Positions 11,930 to 25,440 of a DNA stretch of 64,000 nt are shown piece by piece. Origin of the DNA: Apostichopus japonicus (taxonomy: Eukaryota > Echinodermata > Holothuroidea > Aspidochirotida > Stichopodidae); the NCBI RefSeq assembly GCF_037975245.1, contig NC_092580.1, positions 11,809,501 to 11,873,500 of the forward strand. Direction: 5' to 3'. Under the pieces are notes generated by a model that saw nothing but the letters and a program-made list of their open reading frames with translations, was not told where the DNA came from and ran no database searches. Numbering within the stretch: position 1 is the stretch's first letter; each line of letters starts with the position of its first letter. Made by a program: the position numbers and the translations under genes.

Positions 11930-12420
11930 AAGAAGAAAATAATCGAAGGGGTGGTACATTGGTCTTATTGATTTTGAAAAGAACGTCCATAGTTTACTAT
12001 AATGTACAAAATAGACAAGGAATTTGCATGGGTTATACGCAGGTATCAACATACGTGTTTTAGTATGTTTTTTTGAGTGATATGGATGGAGTCGGATATG
12101 ACGAGGGGAGGTGGTATAGAGGGCAAGGAGAGCCGGCTGTTGAAAGGGGTAATAAATTGGTCTGATTAATTTTAAAAAGAACGCCCATGTTTTGTTGCAA
12201 TGTATTAAATAGACAAGGAATTTATATGGGTTATTGGCGGATGTAAGTGTTTTAGTATGTTTTTCTTGGTTGACATGGATGGTGTCGGATAGAGGGATGT
12301 TGAGGTAGGAGGGCAAGGAGAACCGGCTGCTCAAAGGGTGATATATTGGTCCTATTTATTTTAAAAGAACCCCACCATTTTCTACAATGTATGAAATAGA
12401 CAACAAAGATCGTTTCGTAT
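11930..12420. repeat. ~190-bp tandem repeat, unit 1
   Basis: About two and a half degenerate repeats of roughly 190 bp, each with gtgttttagtatg, gacatggatgg, gtcggata, gggcaaggagagccggct and a ttttaaaaagaac stretch. The array recurs at about 25,030-25,440 and 48,220-48,620. Reading frames across it are by-products of the repeat. Confidence 0.75.
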
Positions 12421-14110
12421 GATGTAAGAGAAGCGGTGAGTGTGGGTTCAGGAAGTGTGGGACAGGGGGGCACGGGGTGGTGGTCAATGACAATGTAACC
12501 ATGGGGACCTGATAATTCGTTCTATATGAGATTTGAAAAAATATATATAAGTTAATATCATTACTGCCTGCTCTCGCTGATAACTGTTAAGTTGTTAACC
12601 CTAAGTTACGCGGATCGGAAGGTGCCGATAATACAATACCTTATTTAACAAAGAGTATCTCCTAATTCATTACTTTGTAACTTTTACTATATTCTATTTG
12701 GAAAAATATGATTGAAGTTGGGAGACTCAGTAATGATCATTTAAATAGAACAAAGATAGTTGCGTACTGTGAGTCATGCGGACGTTTCCTACATTAGGAC
12801 GGAAGGGTATCGGGGAGTGTGTTTTTGAGTATGGAGTTAAATGACAGTGAAACTAAGAAATTTATTTAAAAAAAATATAAAAAATTAGGTCATGAAGTAA
12901 TTACTACCTGCTCTTGCTGATCTATTATTAGAATAAGTGTCGCTTATTGAAAGATATAGCTTTAACCAACGGGGTGGGTGGGGGAGGGGGGGTTAGGACA
13001 TTCCAAGGTGAATGTGTTTGTAAGGTAAGCAGATGAAATACTTTTAAAATGACACCAAAGATTCTAAAAATTCTTTTCGGCTTTGTTAATAATGATGTAC
13101 TTTAAGAGATACCGTAGATACGTTGCTCAGGTTGGTTTACTGCAATGTCGCAAATGGGAGACCAAATTCCGCACTTAATGGACCTAATGTTATAGTCGTT
13201 CATTGACCTTGAACAGAGGGGCCTACCGTGAAAATGTATGGAAAATTCATCCTTTTATATCTCGGCGAGACGATTTCACTGGATACAGAACCACTCAAAA
13301 GTCCTTAGATATAGTCATTATAACAATCATATTAAAATATATTTATGAAAAGCAGATTCGAGACAAGATAAACTCAAATTTGAACCTAAAAACGATGTCA
13401 TTACGGATGCCGTTTAGTGACATTTACATAATGTGTGTATAGTAGGTACTGTAGCACTTTCGTGGCTCCCAAGCATTATATTAATGAGGGACATAGATCA
13501 TCGCGTTTTTACGAGGATATTTCCTGCATTAGGATGTAAGAGAAGCGGTGAGTGTGGGTTTAGGAAGGGTGGGGCGGAGGGGGGGGGCACGGGTGGTGGT
13601 AAATGACAATGTAACCATGAGGACCTGATAATTCGTTCTATATGAGATTTGAAAAAAATATATATAAGTTAATATCATTATACTGCCTGCTCTCGCTGAT
13701 AACTGTTAACCCTAAGTTACGCTTATCGGAAGGTGCCGATAATACAATGCCTTATTTAACAAAGAGAATCCCCTAATTGATTACCTAAAACTTTGTTACT
13801 TTTACTATATTCTATTTGGCAAAATATACTTTAAGTTGGGAGACTCAGTAAGGTTCAATTAAATAGAACAAAGATCATTGCGTACTGCGAGTCACGAGGA
13901 AGTTTCCTTCATTAGGGTGGTAGGGTATCGGGGAGTGTGGTGTTGAGTATGGAGTTAAATGACAGTGTAACTAAGAAATTTAACAACAACAAAATTCTTT
14001 AGTCATAAAGTAATTACTACCTGCTCTCGCTGATTTATTATTAGTATAAGTGTCGCTAATCAGAAGATATGCTTCTAACAAACGGGGTGGATGGGGGAGG
14101 GGTGCACGGG
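12420..14110 (+). repeat. Repeat module Y-X-Y, arm 1 of an inverted pair
   Basis: Repeat Y (about 12,430-13,010) carries gataattcgttctatatgag, taaccctaagttacgc and tactacctgctcttgctgat. It is followed by repeat X in plus orientation (about 13,060-13,470) and a second repeat Y (about 13,500-14,110). The whole block is found as a reverse complement at about 32,530-34,200. Nothing in it encodes a recognisable protein. Confidence 0.8.
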
Positions 14111-14565
14111 GTTTATATTATAATATTTATAATACTTTGGAGCCCGAATGCTCAAATGTTATACTTACCTAGAGCGTCCTAGTCCACCAAGCCTATATGC
14201 CTACGTATTTTTTACAGCGATAATTGTAAACATATTTCTAATAGTGATAATTGTTATCACACCCCTACCTTTAAAATGGATGAGATATCGCACTTTGTTG
14301 ACCATTTGTGCACACATAATAAGCCTACCATCTCATACCCTTTAATGGGAATTTCTGGTGGCTAAATTTGATTGCCGAACAAAATTGCTGATTTGTCTTT
14401 AAATCTTACTATGAAAAACACATCATCGTAGCATTTTTGGTATTGCGAAGATTTTTTTAAATCTATTTTGTAAATGAATCTGGCAACAGCAAAATGGATG
14501 ATATCATTAGGGTACTTCATCTGAAAATGTCTTTTTTATTAATATTAATTTGTCAATCATTATAA
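14111..14565. repeat. Non-coding extension of the inverted arm
   Basis: This stretch, including gcctacgtattttttacagc and caaaatggatgatatcatta, is the reverse complement of about 32,090-32,530. No gene is seen. Confidence 0.75.
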
Positions 14566-15115
14566 CGGCAGAACAATCATCAATATGGGGTACAATTAGA
14601 GCGTTGTACAGATTATTACGTGTATGCTGGTCAACACACCAACTAAGTCTTTTTATAATACCCAGTTTCTGTGATATTTTTGCAGTAATTTTGTCAATAT
14701 GAATTTCCTATTTAAGGTATTTGAATACATACACATTTTCAAGAATATCATTATCAAGCTTTACATTGAGGGGATTAATTTTTTTATAATTTGAAAGATC
14801 CAAATGTCATAACCTTGGTTTTAGAAGCATTAAGTGTCAGCTTATTAGTGTTCATCCAATCAGAAACAGCTTCCAGGTCCAAATTTATGACACTTTTAAT
14901 ATCTAATTCGTTTTTTGAACTATATATGATGGCAGTATCATGGTCATAAAGAAAAATCTTACAATTCGAAACTACAGTAGGAAGGTCATTAATATAACTG
15001 ATAAATAAAAGTGGACCCAATATGGATCCCTGGGGTACACCAATTGTAACTGGTCTTGCATCAAATTAACCCCATCAATAATAGTAGTTTGTTCTCTATT
15101 TGATCCTTAATCTAA
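14566..15115 (-). mobile_element. LINE reverse-transcriptase relic, unit 2
   Basis: The minus frame 14,784-15,020 encodes [13 protein letters not shown], a degenerate catalytic box FLYDHDTAI, WMNTNKLTLNASKT and VMTFGS. These are landmarks of non-LTR reverse transcriptases of the jockey/CR1 type. The second position of the xxDD active site is histidine here, so this copy is dead. The 3' end is deleted and the remaining frame is broken. Confidence 0.85.
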
Positions 15116-15121
15116 TGCATG

Positions 15122-15490
15122 GGAGCCACGAAATTGCTACAGTACCTACTAAACACAAATTATGTAAATGTCACTAGACAGCATCCGTAGTGACATCGTT
15201 TTTAGGTACAAATTTGAGTTTCCATCATATCTTTAATCTGTTTTTCATACATATCTTTTAATATGATTGTTATCATGACTATATCTAAGGACTTTTGAGT
15301 CGTATTTCTGTATCCAGTGAAATCGTCTCGCCGAGATATAAAAGGACGAATTTTCCGTACATTTTCACGGTAGGCCCCTCTGTTCAAGGTCAATGAACGA
15401 CTATAACATTAGGTCCATTAAGTGCGGATTTTGGTCTCCCATTTGCGAAGTTGCAGTAAACCAAGCCGAGCAACGTATGTACGGTGCCCC
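15122..15490 (-). repeat. Repeat X, unit 2
   Basis: This copy of the dispersed repeat abuts the LINE relic, with the join at gcatgggagccacgaa. The frame 15,202-15,393 (start LNRGAYRENVRKIR) recurs with every copy, but no copy extends it beyond about 80 codons, so it is treated as repeat sequence. Confidence 0.75.
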
Positions 15491-15726
15491 ATCAAAACAT
15501 TCAAAACGCATGACTTGCGTAACCAGGGAATTCTTGATTTTTGACTAGATTTGCATTCGTCAAGCTATATGCACGTTCATTTCATTTTAACGCGCCATGA
15601 CCACAGTACAAGCTTTTGGTTCTTAAATCGTATTGAAAACGGAGTAACGCCACAGGTCAACTTATCTGTCGTCGAAACACCTTGAAACTTACACCAGCCC
15701 CGTTACACTACCGTACCACTGACCTC
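15490..15726. other. Unit-specific spacer between repeat X and the foldback
   Basis: A stretch found in units 2, 3 (39,095-39,325) and 4 (56,860-57,073 and 57,981-58,015). It includes cgccatgaccacagtac and ccccgttacactaccgtacc. It is mostly deleted in unit 1. It preserves the empty target site for the Mutator-like element at 57,074. No gene. Confidence 0.65.
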
Positions 15727-17900
15727 TATGGAACGCGGAAAGGGTCAACGTGAGGCACAGTCCACTTAAAAATGGTCGTTCACACATAAACCGTTCACTT
15801 AGAGATCGCCGCTCAAATACAAGCAGCAGCCCACTAAGAAATTGCCGTTTAACGGGAGGCGCCGTCCACTCAGAGATGGTCGTTCCCCTAGAGACCGTCC
15901 ACTCTGCAGAGATCGTTGCTCAAATGCAACAACCGCCCATTTTGAAATCGCCGTTGAAGTACAGAAAGCGCTCATTCAAAAATGGCCGTTGACTCAGAAA
16001 TCGCCCACTTACAAATCGCCGGTCGATGCTGAGCCGCGCCTACTTTTAATTCGTCCTCCCTTGACAATGGCTGTATACGTATGCATTAAGTGGGCGCGGA
16101 CTATTTACCGGCTGTGCTCCCGCCCAGTAACTTACACCGAGCTGTTACAGTAGAACGCTGTTGTTCCCGCCTCATTCAAGTCGGCCCTGCGGCGCCCCTC
16201 CCTTTTTCAGGGTACACCGTAGACCACATGCAATGAAAGTTTCAAGAATCCAAAAGAAATAAGATGGAAGAAATAATCCACACGTTGGGGTCGAAAATAC
16301 CGAAGAAGTTTCCCGTAACTTCGAAAGGGAACAGGCAACTCATAGACAAACAGGATTAACTAATTTGGAATGTAGTAACATTCGTCGCTATGCCCAGCTT
16401 TTTTTCATTGGTCTAATCAATTTGACCGAGATTTGACCTTCCATGAGCTCAGCATTTGTCAAAATAAAAGAAAGTGATGACTTAACATGTATGCCTTCAG
16501 TAACTGAGCATCAAAATTAACATATTCTTGGCAATGGAAAATGTGATGTGTATCATGATGACCATAGATGATCATAACTGTTAACACTGGTAACTACAAA
16601 TGTTAACATTTAAGTTTTAATTTTCAATAATGAATAAATAAATTGTAACTATGAAATACTATAGGCATTACACAATAGTAATTCCACTAGCTGTTACAAA
16701 TTTACAAAACATTGTAAACACTTAATGATCCCTTATTATGAATTAGTAAATTCAGTGTAACCAAGTAACGTTTCATGACAAATGTAATAGTATATCATTA
16801 AAACAAATAAATTGTATTAACAAATAAATAATCATTTAAAGAAATTACAATTCGTATGAAATAAAAATTTGTATATAATTGCATGTTAAAAATTCTTCAT
16901 GTGTGGTACTTATTAATACGACATTAATTGTTACAAATTAATAATTCATCATAATGAAGTAATAACTCATTTTTAACAAGTAACATTTCATTAAAACATA
17001 CAAGTATTTCATTACAGCAAAATTATAATTCGTACTAACAAATCAATATTTGTTTGTGGAAAATTACAACTGGTAATCACGAATTATTAATTAAAAATAC
17101 CAATGGGCTTAATTGTACGTCGTCTCAACATGCACAAACTCCCGAAGATTGAGTACGAACCGATACTGAATGAAATGCATCAAAACAAACGAATATGAGG
17201 GTCAAGTCTAGTATTACAGATTGGCCGCAAGCTGAGGAATACCAGCACCGTACTTATACACTCATCATACTAACGTTAGGTTTGTATTGCGAAAGATCCA
17301 TCTTTTTTCCATAGGCCTAAAGAAGCACGCCTCCTTTTATAACAGTTGATTCACTGCAATCAAGCAAATCTGCCGTTCTTCTGTTGTTGACACCGATTTT
17401 CACAAATTCCTCGAGTTGTATATCATCGTTTTGATCTATTTTAATTTGTGATTGAAAATTCAATGAACGAATATACGAGTGCGAACGGTCGACGCACCTC
17501 GACTCTTTGATTGAAAAGTTCACGCCTCGCCCACGATATAAATATGCAAGTTTGGCTGTCACTCAAATGGACGATCTCTGAGACGACGATCTCTGAGTGA
17601 ACAATCTCTGAATGGACGATTTCTGAATCACGACGATTTCTCAGTCGCGACGGTTTATAAGTTAACGGCCATTTCTGAATGGACGGTTCACGAAAAGTAT
17701 GGTGTGTTTGCGCGGCAATCTCTGATTAGACGGTCTGTGTATCAACGGCCATCTCTAAGTGGACGGCGCCTCACATTAAACGGCGATTTCAAAATGGACG
17801 GCTGCTGTATTTGAGCGGCGATCTCTAAGTGGACGGTTTCTGAGCGAACGACCATTTCTGAGTGGACGGCGCCAAATGTTGACCCTTTCCGCGTTCCATA
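15727..17900. mobile_element. Foldback-type transposon, unit 2 copy
   Basis: Same ends and subrepeated inverted arms as 318-4,010, without the nested hAT-like insertion. At 2.2 kb it shows the pre-insertion arrangement. The outer right boundary is gcgttccata at 17,891-17,900. Confidence 0.75.
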
Positions 17901-19163
17901 CACGTTTCACATGGATTGTGCATTGTGTGGCGAAACAGAGCAGGGAAAACTGCGGCTACGCTTCCACGAACGTCATACTATTTCTACGGTCCCCAGAAGT
18001 ACCTTTCATCCATGCTGTTGTATTATGTAGGTAGAAATTCTATGTTATTATGCGGTTTAGCTCACAGTTCAGAATTTTAGGTTAGTAATTGTTATCGAGA
18101 GAGGATTCAAATTATGTCTGTCTACAGTGTTCTCTCTTCGCTCTTTTCCCTAATGAAAAAATGAAGAGAGTTGATGGGTGTGTGCACATATTGTATAGGA
18201 ACATTTGTGAAAAAAGATATTCTGATGGTTCTATATATTCACTAAGGAACGACGCTCCTTCTCTCTCAATCGATTTATCCAAATGGATCATAATGGAGGT
18301 TGTGCTACAGACAAATAAAGGCTATATTAAGTAATCTTGTGGTAATGCTCTTTGAGGGGTGATTATGGGTCATGTTTATTTCTTTGTGTCCATTGTCGTA
18401 TTCATTTAAATGGTACAGAAAAATGAAGAATAGGTTGGTAGTATAATGTGTGAATGAATACATCTGTAATTTGTTAAACCTTCCTATCATCAACGGGTGT
18501 TACTCGTTTCAAACAATAACCATGTTGTGATTTCGATGGGGATGAGGGTGTGGTTGGGGTGTGGGTGGTGTGGGGGTGGGGCGGGATGGGATGGGGCCAC
18601 AGGGCCGAACGCACACTTGTATATAATGACTGGAAAAAATACTCACTTCTTGTTCGAAGTCCAGACTGGTTCAAAATTTGATGTCAACCCAAACATTGTT
18701 TTTTTTTTCGAGTGAAAACAGACGAAAAAATTAGTGTGATCGTTCCCAACAAAAATAAAACTGTTAACTTTACTGAATGACTGCATAGGTTACGATTTCA
18801 TCGAATACACAAAGGAAAGTGTCTCTTAATTTAAGAGGGCGTTTAAAGGAATAATCATTGACGTCGCCAATAATAGGTGAGCATGCGGGTGAAAGGGACT
18901 TGATCACTCAAACGTTTTCGTGCCTCTCCCGTGCTTCCACCGTGGTAATTGTAGTAGGAATAAATTGGAAAATACACTCTTCCTATACATTCAGAGCAAT
19001 TAAGAATTAACAATGGCTACTTACAGTTACTAACTTACTACATTCATATTCCGGTGCATCCCGTGTAATTTTCATTTTTTATTTATTACGCGTTTTTACT
19101 TTCTTTCTTTTTCTTTTTGCCTTGAACATGAACCGGTTAACGGAACACGGGGATAACCTACTA

Positions 19164-20079
19164 TTATTTAGAAAACACAACAGCAAAGATAATGCCATAA
19201 ATGATTGATGAAACTATTTTCACGCCAACTATGAATTGTTTCATTTTCCTCAGCCATGGCATCCTGGGTCTTTCCATGCGCAAGTTGCGAGCGTTGATCA
19301 GTCCGTATACAGTAACCATCACGCCCTCGATAATGAGCCAGATGATATAGCTACCTATATATGGAAGATAAAATACATGAGGCGGAACAATAATGCAAAA
19401 AAAGATCGGCGAGTACGGTCGCCCAGAAAGAACACTACATAGAAATACAGTCGTTATCTCGAAAATTGCGAAATATACAAAGATGAAATAACGTTAATGA
19501 TACAAAAGTGAACTTCCAGAATACAACATACATACAACTCTGTATTTGAGATAAAAAAAAATAGTTAAAGTGTCCCATTTTGGCTTCCGTAAAATATTAC
19601 TAATTAGGTATCGCGAATATATCTCCACCCCCTCCCCTCCCCCTCCCCCTCCCCCTCCCCTCCCCGTCTCCCCCTCCCCCTCCCCTCCCCTCCCCGTCTC
19701 CCCCCACCAAACCGATTGGTTCTTTACCACCTCACCACGCTCAGAAGTCGTCTCTAATCGTCATGATCATTCAAATAATATCGATTCTATCATTTGAATC
19801 TTAATATGTGATTATATAAGTTAGAATCATGCAGAAACTCTTCACACCTAACATGATGAGATACAACCATTCACTTCAGTCACGTTCTGTGAATACTGAC
19901 GCTAGTATAGGTATTTGAATGAATATTCATAGTGCAGTACATCATATGCAGCCAGTTGGAACAATTAATTATTAGTGCTAATACCACTGTATCTCACCTG
20001 AATGACTTTATGCTGAGTAAACAAAACAAAAAACGTGCAAAACAGTACCGTGAAGTGTAGACGGATTGTTTCAAAAGAT

Positions 20080-20163
<84 letters not shown>

Positions 20164-23100
20164 ACCTATTATAGGTTGTCCAGTGGATGGCAGCTTGGTG
20201 AAAACGAACGTCAAGGACACAAACAAAGTTAAGACGCAAGTTAGTCCAAACTCAGGCGTATGTGTCTCTTCCTTGTCAGATAAAAAGATTACGACGGTAG
20301 TCATTCCTGACAAAATTAAACATGGGAGAATTATGGCCAGAAAATGGGAAAACCTTTCACCTCTTCTGAGTTCCAAAACGTAGTGTACGTAAGATTGTGT
20401 TTGGTTTTCACAGCTATCACAGTCATAAGAGGCCACGTTAGCATCAACTGTTGCAATATCGAGTTTCCATAGACCATGTTTGATATCATATTGTTTGTAA
20501 GCCTTACCGTCAATCAGGTCTGTGACAGCATAAAACTCTTGCTGTTGAGATGAAGGTATATGAGAAAACAAAAGAAGTCCTCACTATCCGCTGACCACCA
20601 AACGCAAATAGAATACAGAAAACGTCTTAACATATACGAGGTGTAAAATTTATCAGAGATTCACAGAAAGACTGTTTATAGTACAGTGATTTTTCATTTT
20701 CATTATTTATTCAGTCAATGTATACACATTTTACAAATCGAAAATCATAACGTTCCTCCTGCTCCGTAAAAAATATGAGTAAGCAATTTATAATAAAAAA
20801 ATATTTAAAGATATATGCAAACAAATGTAAGAAATCTAAAATGTGATTTGAAAACGTTAATAAAAGAATATGTAGGAAAAGGCTGAAAAGTGTCAAACTT
20901 GTGAAAGACTAAAAATAGGACCAATAACAAACTAAACAGAAAATACAGATTCCCATTATGACGAATTAAATAATTTCACAGCAGATGCCGGGGTGGGGGA
21001 GAGGGGGACTATCCGTTAGACGCTTATTTCCCCCTGAAAGTGCAGAGACGGCGATTTGAAGATGAACAAAATTAAATAAACCATTACCAGGGTGATTCGA
21101 ATCACTCATTATTTTGGCCAATCCATTTACAAACAGGCATAATGTGTATCTGTGTATACTTGTTTCGTATTTCTAACTGAGGACTTGAAGAAAAGAATAA
21201 CAAGTCCCCGAACTTCATTTCAAAAGAATCACCGCGTCCTCAGAAGAATTATATTTTATGGGTATGGTTAAGGTTAGGGTACGTGGATATGAACCATAGC
21301 CTAAATTGAAGTATTTCAATTTCTATGATATGAACAATGGAAAAACAACGGGTTCCTCGGACTGAATGTTAAACACACCTGCATGTGTGCGTGTGCGTTT
21401 GTTTTTCTATCTGACCGAGGACTTGAACAAAAGAATTTCAGGTCCTCGGTTGTGATTTCTAAAGAATCACCACGTCCTCGGAAATATTCTATTGTATGGG
21501 GTATTGTTAACGTTAGGGTACGTGGATTTGAACAATGGAAAATACAATGGGGTCCTCGGTCTGAATGTAATACAAACATGGTTGCGTGTGTTCGTGTGTG
21601 TGAATGTACGTCATTTTGTTTTAAACTTTAAGAATATATGTTATCATACTTCGATCATAGAAATATTTACCTGTGTTGTCTGGTAGAGCCACGTTGTAAA
21701 TGTCAAATGGCAAGTTTGTTTATCGAACGGATAGTTACGAACGGAAACACTGCAGAAAGACTGCATGTTTGCTAAAGTGTACCAGTAAATCTTTCCCGTA
21801 TGTTTCACTACGACGGCGGTTGTATCCGGTATGAAACTTGCAAAGTCTGTACTCACGCTGTGTGAAAGTTATAAAAAGTCAACAAAAAATTGAAAGTCAA
21901 AGTCAAAGTAATTAAAATGGTTGAGATTTCGAGAAGAAAAAAACAACAACAACACATTTTTCGGGATAAGATTGTCCATTTTCTTTAACAATGGTGAAAT
22001 TGTTTGATGTCCAATTGAGCATTAATATCTGACCTTTCGTTCAGTACCAGTTCTGGCCTCCAAATGAGCTCTTCACCCTGCGATGTCAAAGGAAGTCTCG
22101 TCTCCAGGATACCATCATACTCATCTGGTTGCCATGACAGTCGATAATCCTCCCAAGTCTTGTGCAGTGCAGAATTAGAAAGAAAATAAGTGATGCAGCT
22201 CCATTCATTATGTTTTAGTGGACCAAATTGCGGGAGGGGGATGGAAGGGAATTCCACTGCAAGTGGCCGCACCGTGCATTAATGGTTGACGAAATTTAGT
22301 AATGTAAGTTTAGTAATAAGTGATTGCATTTAGTTCCGAAAGACGTTATCTGGTTATATTGGTTCAAATTTTGGTGGTGGTGGGGGGGGGGGGGGTTGTC
22401 CACTGGGCTGACAAAATTTAGCAATGTAAGTAATGTTGAATTTAGATCCGTAATCAGTTATATGAACTTCAACGTTATATACATTGTATCGACAACATGC
22501 CAGGCACTACAAATTAATGATGTTGTAGGGAAACACGATATGTATAAACTTGAACGTAGCTTTATTGAATACCCTGTTTAAGACCTCTTATATATAGCTA
22601 TATATGAGTGAGAATTGTCGAAAGGATACGTGATCCACATGCACTTGTTGGTGTTTTAATATATAGTAGATTATTGTTTACTCACCAGCTTCATCATCCC
22701 ACGCAGGTGGAGATGTTGTTCATGTTCAGCCTTGAATTAACAGAAAAAACGTACCGTAAATATATAAATAATGACGTACAGGGCCTATTTAATTAAACTG
22801 GAGATACATTGCAGTTCTTTTCATTGATCTCTTTCTTGCACTTTGTACACATATTTAAACACATCAACAACTACTTCGCCTAGAAACTCTCAATTGGAGT
22901 AAAGGATATTGGAGGTCTGAGTAGTGTGAGTATATAGGAACGTCTGTCCAGACTGTGTGCACCATATATTACACCAGGTTCTAAATCACATGGAAGGTCA
23001 CCTATAGCTTTGTTTGTTAATCACTTTTGTTGCCGGCGCAGCATTTGATATCACCTAGGGACAGATCCAGGCAGTGACGTAAATTCGGGGATGGGGGTGA

Positions 23101-23817
23101 TTATGGAGGTATCGACCCACCCCTGAGAAAAGCAAGAGTCGACTCGATACCAAGTACGGTCAAAAACCTGAATCGAAATGAACGTGGTATTATAACTATG
23201 AGCGTATAAGAGTGATGGAACATGTGGGATGCGCAAAATGGAGGGGGGGGGATGCCCCTAGGCAATGCCCCCTTCCCCTCCCCCTCCAGTGACCCTCTAT
23301 CGTCTGTCCGAATAAACCGTTCATTCAGGGGATTTTTTGCGTTCCAAAATAAAAAATAAAATATATTGGCACAACACTGGCGTTGTGGCGTTGACAGTTA
23401 ATTAATAGTCTATAAGTAAGCCTCAAAATGCACCCTTTGAGGTATATTATTTTACTTTCTCCAGGGGGGGGGGGAGGTTGTGGGCTTCGAAAGGGGTAGG
23501 TGCAACCCCTGCATTCGCGCCTGATTATGTTAAGCTCATTTTCTTTCCTGGCGTTTGTTTACTAAACAGTTTTGAAGCCACATGCGCATTTACATGAAAG
23601 TAGTAACTTAATACTAAAATCGTTTTTTACAGGATGGACATATAGCTTCGAGAAAAACAAAATGTAAAAGTACTTACGAGAACAGAAATAGTTGGCGTAA
23701 ATCTGAACCCAACTTTAACTGTATCTGTGGTATCCTTGACTGGTCGCAGAGAAACCGTGTAGTTTGTCATTAGGGTGGCCTGTAGATCACGGTGGACTTC
23801 ATTATCGCCGCATTCAA
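19164..23817 (-). CDS. Cys-loop ligand-gated ion channel, nicotinic alpha7-like, copy 2
   Basis: Coding exons in transcript order: 23,678-23,817; 22,686-22,730; 22,034-22,158; 21,650-21,857; 20,166-20,541; 19,164-19,354. Exon lengths equal those of copy 1 exactly (140, 45, 125, 208, 376 and 191 nt) and no frame is broken, so 361 residues plus a missing first exon are encoded. Differences from copy 1 include loop C as YDCDSC, a DKQTC Cys-loop segment that loses one N-glycosylation sequon, NYTVS in the first helix exon, and KL for VL at the end of the 45-nt exon. The body is closest to copy 3, but the last exon and the 3' flank match copy 1. Candidate polyadenylation signals lie at about 19,078-19,087. 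Confidence 0.9.
20083..20158. repeat. (TA)n microsatellite beside a splice donor, copy 2
   Basis: About 76 bp of TA repeats next to the donor of the 20,166-20,541 exon. Confidence 0.95.
21176..21600. repeat. Diverged ~200-bp tandem duplication in the copy 2 intron
   Basis: The segment from tttctaactgaggacttgaa (about 21,176) is repeated in diverged form from about 21,405 (tctgaccgaggacttgaac), sharing tcaccacgtcctc, gttagggtacgtgga and gaacaatggaaa. Receptor copies 1 and 3 have a single version. Confidence 0.65.
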
Positions 23818-24104
23818 CTTTAACAAAACAAAACAAATAGAAATCATGCATTTCTGATTAATCATCGCGCATGATGCATTGTGACTGATTTGTTGGAAAG
23901 ATCCAGCAGCGTCCTGGCAATTAGCACTTACAGGTTCGATAACTTTTGAATCACACTTCAGTACGGTACGGTGAGTATACACTGGAAAATGTACTCAATT
24001 ACGATCGGGGTACGAATATAGTAAGGAATCAAATACTATATAAAGATACAAGTCTGCTTGGAACTGCAATATTTGCCTTTCCTGAATTCACAACGAATCA
24101 TACA

Positions 24105-24303
24105 GGTTTTTAACGTTCACACCACTATGTCACTGACTCGATCGGACAAAATCAGTATAATCGTAAGGTCACGTGATGGACTTTTGATTTCAATTTTAAG
24201 TTATCTACTAATTCCCAATTATAACGTAGTACGTGGTGGTCCTTACTCCAACGGGGAAGAACAGTTAAAATCAGAAGAAGGCCATGCAGGATACGCTTCC
24301 TGA
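24105..24303 (+). CDS. Small ORF downstream of a TATA-like box, copy 2 (uncertain)
   Basis: The counterpart of the small plus-strand frame of unit 1. The ATG is at 24,127, giving 58 codons to 24,303, with the hydrophobic stretch now GLLISILSYLLI. The upstream TATATAAAG is retained near 24,040. The predicted protein is identical to copy 3. Confidence 0.25.
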
Positions 24304-25029
24304 AAGAGCGATGAAACATCATTGTTGCCAGTGGTGACTATAGTACAACGTTAACGGTCGAAATAGATTGGGTCCACACTCTGAACCGTGAGACTAATCA
24401 GAAATAGTATAAGAAATAAACAATCCTAACACGTCTTTTATATCGATCTCTGTATTAGACAGAAACCGAAACAGCGATCGATATTATATTTATTTATTGC
24501 GTACTACTTGAAGGATCATGACAAATGATTGCTTGGTGTTATACGACAGGCTTGTTAAAAATGCAAAGTAAACGTATACTATCACTTCAGAATGGCGGGA
24601 CTTATCATGTCATCAACCTGCCTCCCCCCCCCCCCCCATACTTCACCGAACTATTATATACACAGTTGCCAACAACAGAAACCAATAGAAACTTCAGTCT
24701 CTGTCTTTTGATTTTACGATGGAAGGTTTGTAAAACGTGCATATCTCATACACAGAGTTTACTTTATAGCTCAATAATTATAAATCGACAATGTTAATCA
24801 CTGGCCAGGTATCATTATTTTATTAGCCATTACAAATATAGGAAGGAAGGCCCGTGACTACCTTGCTTGGAAAAATCAAGTCGCAAAAAGGACGTTAATA
24901 TTAACAATTTCGAGGAAGCAATAAACCTTGCTCAAGATCGTGATACGTGGCTGGGGTTAATCACTTGAGCATGTCGGATAGACGAGACTCAACTTACTAT
25001 ACTCCTACAACTATTACAAATAAACAGAT

Positions 25030-25440
25030 ATATACGGAACGACAAAGGAATTTGCATTGGTTATACGCATGTAACAACATACGTGTTTTAGTATGTTTTT
25101 CTTGAGTGACATGGATGGAGTCGGATATGACGAAGGGAGGTGGTATAGAGGGCAAGGAGAGCCGGCTGTTGTAAGGGGTGGTATATTGGTCTTATTCATT
25201 TTAAAAAGAACGCCCACGTTTTGTTGCAATGTATAACATAGACAAGGAATTTGTATGGGTTATGGGCGGTTATAAGTGTTTTAGTATTCTTTTTCTTGGG
25301 TGACATGGATGGTGTCGGATAGAGGGATGTTGAGGTAGGGAGGGCAAGGAGAGCCGGCTGCTGAAAGGGTGATATATTGGTCCTATTTATTTTAAAAGAA
25401 CCCCCACTATTTTCTACACTGTATAAAATAGACAAGGGAT
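25030..25440. repeat. ~190-bp tandem repeat, unit 2
   Basis: Two main repeats with gtgttttagta at about 25,084 and 25,276, matching the arrays in units 1 and 3. Confidence 0.75.

Noticed and set aside
11924-12473. Two overlapping minus frames of 136 and 73 codons
   Set aside because: They are translations of the ~190-bp tandem repeat and shift frame between repeats.
13203-13442. Frame starting LNRGAYRENV, present in six places
   Set aside because: It travels with repeat X, never extends beyond about 80 codons, and matches no family I recognise.
20035-20383. Frames with long Tyr-Ile runs
   Set aside because: They are (TA)n microsatellite translations joined to the antisense of receptor exons.
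23770-23982. Signal-peptide exon of receptor copy 2 just upstream of 23,817
   Set aside because: A GTAAGT donor occurs near 23,930, but no ATG followed by a hydrophobic stretch precedes it and copy 1 does not share it. The first exon remains unidentified.
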